From: Candidatus Methylomirabilis sp.
GTDB taxonomy: Bacteria; DYJV01
Assembly: GCA_020722945.1 (NCBI GenBank)
Contig: DYJV01000091.1
Location: 1 to 7,159 of the forward strand
DNA length: 7,159 nt
Reading direction: 5' to 3'
The notes below the pieces were generated by a model. It saw only the letters and a list, made by a program, of their open reading frames with translations, had not been told where the DNA came from and ran no database searches. The translations under genes were made by a program, and so were the position numbers. Below are positions 5,682-7,159 of this stretch, piece by piece (within the stretch, counting starts at the first letter, position 1; the number at the start of each line of letters is the position of its first letter).

Positions 5682-7103
5682 ATGCCAGATATAAAATTTT
5701 TTCTAATTTTCTTATCAATTCTATTCTTATTTGAGTCTTGCTCGGTCAATCCTGTGACAGGGAAAAGAGAACTTATGCTTGTTTCAGAGTCGCAGGAGCT
5801 TTCTATGGGGGCAAGCTACGATAAAGATGTATCGAATGATTACGGTATTTATGATGATAATAATCTTAACAACTACATAAATTATGTTGGTCAGAAATTA
5901 GTCAAACAAGTTCATCGTAAAAACCTTAATTATCATTTCAAAGTTCTTGATGCTGCAGAAGTAAATGCTTTTGCTGTTCCGGGTGGATATATTTATATTA
6001 CAAGGGGGTTGCTTGCCTATCTTAACAATGAAGCACAGCTTGCTGCTGTTCTTGGACACGAATTAGGCCATGTGAATGCAAGACACTCAGCAAAACAGAT
6101 GACTAACTCTATGCTTGGGCAGTTTGGTCTTCTTGCTGGGACTATTGCAGTTCCGGAGCTTCAAAACTATCAAGAGGTTATTTCATCAGGAGTTCAGCTA
6201 CTCTTCCTGAAATTTAGTAGAAGTGATGAAGTCCAAGCGGATCATCTTGGGGTTGTTTACTCATCAAAAGCAGGTTACGATTCCTTTGAAATGGCTAAAT
6301 TTTTTGAGACTCTTGAAAGATTAGAACCCAAATCTTCAGGTAAACTTCCAGAGTGGGCATCTACACATCCCAACCCTGATAACAGAATTGACAATGTTGA
6401 GAGAGATACTTTACAGATTAGAAGCACCTTACCTATCCCTAAATCTGAATATGCTGTTTTAAAAGAGCAATTTATCAAAAATATAGATGGAATGACTTTT
6501 GGAGATGACCCAAGAGAAGGTTTTTATGAAGATGGTTACTTCTATCATCCTGTTTTAAAATTTAAATTCATTGTTCCTGATGGTTTTAAAGTTCAAAATT
6601 CCAAGTCAAAAGTTTTAATAACACCACAGCAGAAAGATTCTGTGATTGTTTTTCATCTTACAAATGGTAGAGATTTAGATTCTGCTATTAATCAATTTAG
6701 ACTAAATCGCTCTATTAAGGTTTACTCTTACTCCAATGTAATAATAAACAATCTCAAAGCAGTTAAGGTAGTTTCATCTCTTGTCCAGAACAAGATGTTA
6801 CTTGTCAGCTATTTTATTCAGAAGGGTGATAAAATCTATCAGTTTGATTCATTCTATAAAAATTTTCCAGAAAGATATCAATTTATCCCAATGAGCTTTT
6901 CAGCTTTATTTGATCCTCACAAGTTAGATAGAAAGCCGAAACGGATAAAAGTGATAATGACCACTTTTCATGGTTCACTAAAAAAACATCTTGCTAAATT
7001 TAATATTAATGATCCTAAAGATGTTGATAAAATAGCTCTTTTGAATGGTATTTATGCTGATACTGTATTAAAGGAAGGTGAGTTAATAAAAATAATTGAA
7101 TAA
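5682..7103 (+). CDS. M48-family zinc metalloprotease, predicted lipoprotein with LysM-like C-terminus
   Basis: Exported peptidase of the M48 family, 473 residues, probably for envelope protein quality control like BepA/LoiP-type proteases. Residues 3-19 are a hydrophobic signal segment ending at Cys20 in FESC, a non-standard lipobox; the following NPVTGKRELMLVSESQE (23-39) is typical of M48 lipoproteins. The catalytic domain spans about 40-245: NAFAVPGGYIYITRGL (95-110), zinc motif HELGH (126-130; His126, Glu127, His130), third zinc ligand Glu183 in SDEVQAD (181-187), and THPNPDNRI (228-236). A second domain (about 275-415, with FYHPVLKFKFIVPDGF at 287-302) and a LysM-like tail (about 421-473, with IALLNGIYADTVL at 451-463) follow. 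The start at 5682 has no visible Shine-Dalgarno, but no other in-frame start precedes the signal peptide. It lies 40 bases after the chemoreceptor stop, beyond a stem-loop; no separate promoter is evident, and a link to chemotaxis is doubtful. Confidence 0.9.
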   Translation: MPDIKFFLIFLSILFLFESCSVNPVTGKRELMLVSESQELSMGASYDKDVSNDYGIYDDNNLNNYINYVGQKLVKQVHRKNLNYHFKVLDAAEVNAFAVPGGYIYITRGLLAYLNNEAQLAAVLGHELGHVNARHSAKQMTNSMLGQFGLLAGTIAVPELQNYQEVISSGVQLLFLKFSRSDEVQADHLGVVYSSKAGYDSFEMAKFFETLERLEPKSSGKLPEWASTHPNPDNRIDNVERDTLQIRSTLPIPKSEYAVLKEQFIKNIDGMTFGDDPREGFYEDGYFYHPVLKFKFIVPDGFKVQNSKSKVLITPQQKDSVIVFHLTNGRDLDSAINQFRLNRSIKVYSYSNVIINNLKAVKVVSSLVQNKMLLVSYFIQKGDKIYQFDSFYKNFPERYQFIPMSFSALFDPHKLDRKPKRIKVIMTTFHGSLKKHLAKFNINDPKDVDKIALLNGIYADTVLKEGELIKIIE

Positions 7104-7115
7104 AGTATATAGGAC

Positions 7116-7132
7116 AGGCTGAAGGCTGAAGG
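7116..7132. repeat. Short tandem repeat AGGCTGA x2 plus AGG
   Basis: Just after the protease stop, two perfect copies of AGGCTGA are followed by AGG. The GC-richer composition contrasts with the surrounding AT-rich sequence. The window ends 27 bases later, so a longer array cannot be excluded. Its function is unknown. Confidence 0.5.
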
Positions 7133-7159
7133 GAAAGACTAAAAATAAAAGCAAAAAAA

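Overview
The window is 7,159 bases of AT-rich DNA with five complete protein genes, two pointing left and then three pointing right from a central intergenic region (with one of the left-pointing units split by its own promoter). The low GC, a receptor-type chemotaxis protein, a sulfur/CoA-type flavoprotein oxidoreductase, a CgeB-type glycosyltransferase and an exported M48 lipoprotein suggest a motile, anaerobic or microaerophilic, diderm bacterium. A member of the Deferribacterota (Deferribacter/Calditerrivibrio-like) would fit, but this is a guess from gene content and base composition, not a sequence match.

Left part (9-2340, minus strand): a GNAT-family N-acetyltransferase gene with a good ribosome binding site and a sigma70-like promoter is followed after 3 bases by a large CgeB/DUF3880-type glycosyltransferase. 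They form a two-gene unit probably concerned with surface or flagellar glycans.

Middle (2476-3822, minus strand): an FAD/NAD(P)-dependent pyridine nucleotide-disulfide oxidoreductase of the CoA-disulfide reductase / NADH oxidase / NAD(P)H sulfur reductase group, with its single active-site cysteine and both C-terminal tyrosine motifs.

Right part (3981-7103, plus strand), divergent from the oxidoreductase: a stand-alone flavodiiron-like metallo-beta-lactamase protein of the ODP (oxygen-binding diiron protein) type is followed after 50 bases by a short, wholly cytoplasmic chemoreceptor that has only the signalling hairpin and no sensor domain. This is the pairing known from Treponema and Thermotoga, in which ODP acts as a soluble iron/oxygen sensor feeding the receptor-CheA complex. 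It is the most interesting item here: the architecture is already described, although this copy has its own ligand-motif variation. A perfect 15-bp stem-loop covers the chemoreceptor stop codon and separates the pair from an M48 zinc-metalloprotease lipoprotein with a LysM-like tail, whose start lacks a visible Shine-Dalgarno.

Two starts are better placed downstream of the longest open frame (oxidoreductase at 3822, ODP at 3981), because a strong GGAGG-like site lies between the two candidate ATGs in both cases. No tRNA, rRNA, CRISPR, insertion sequence or attachment site was seen.
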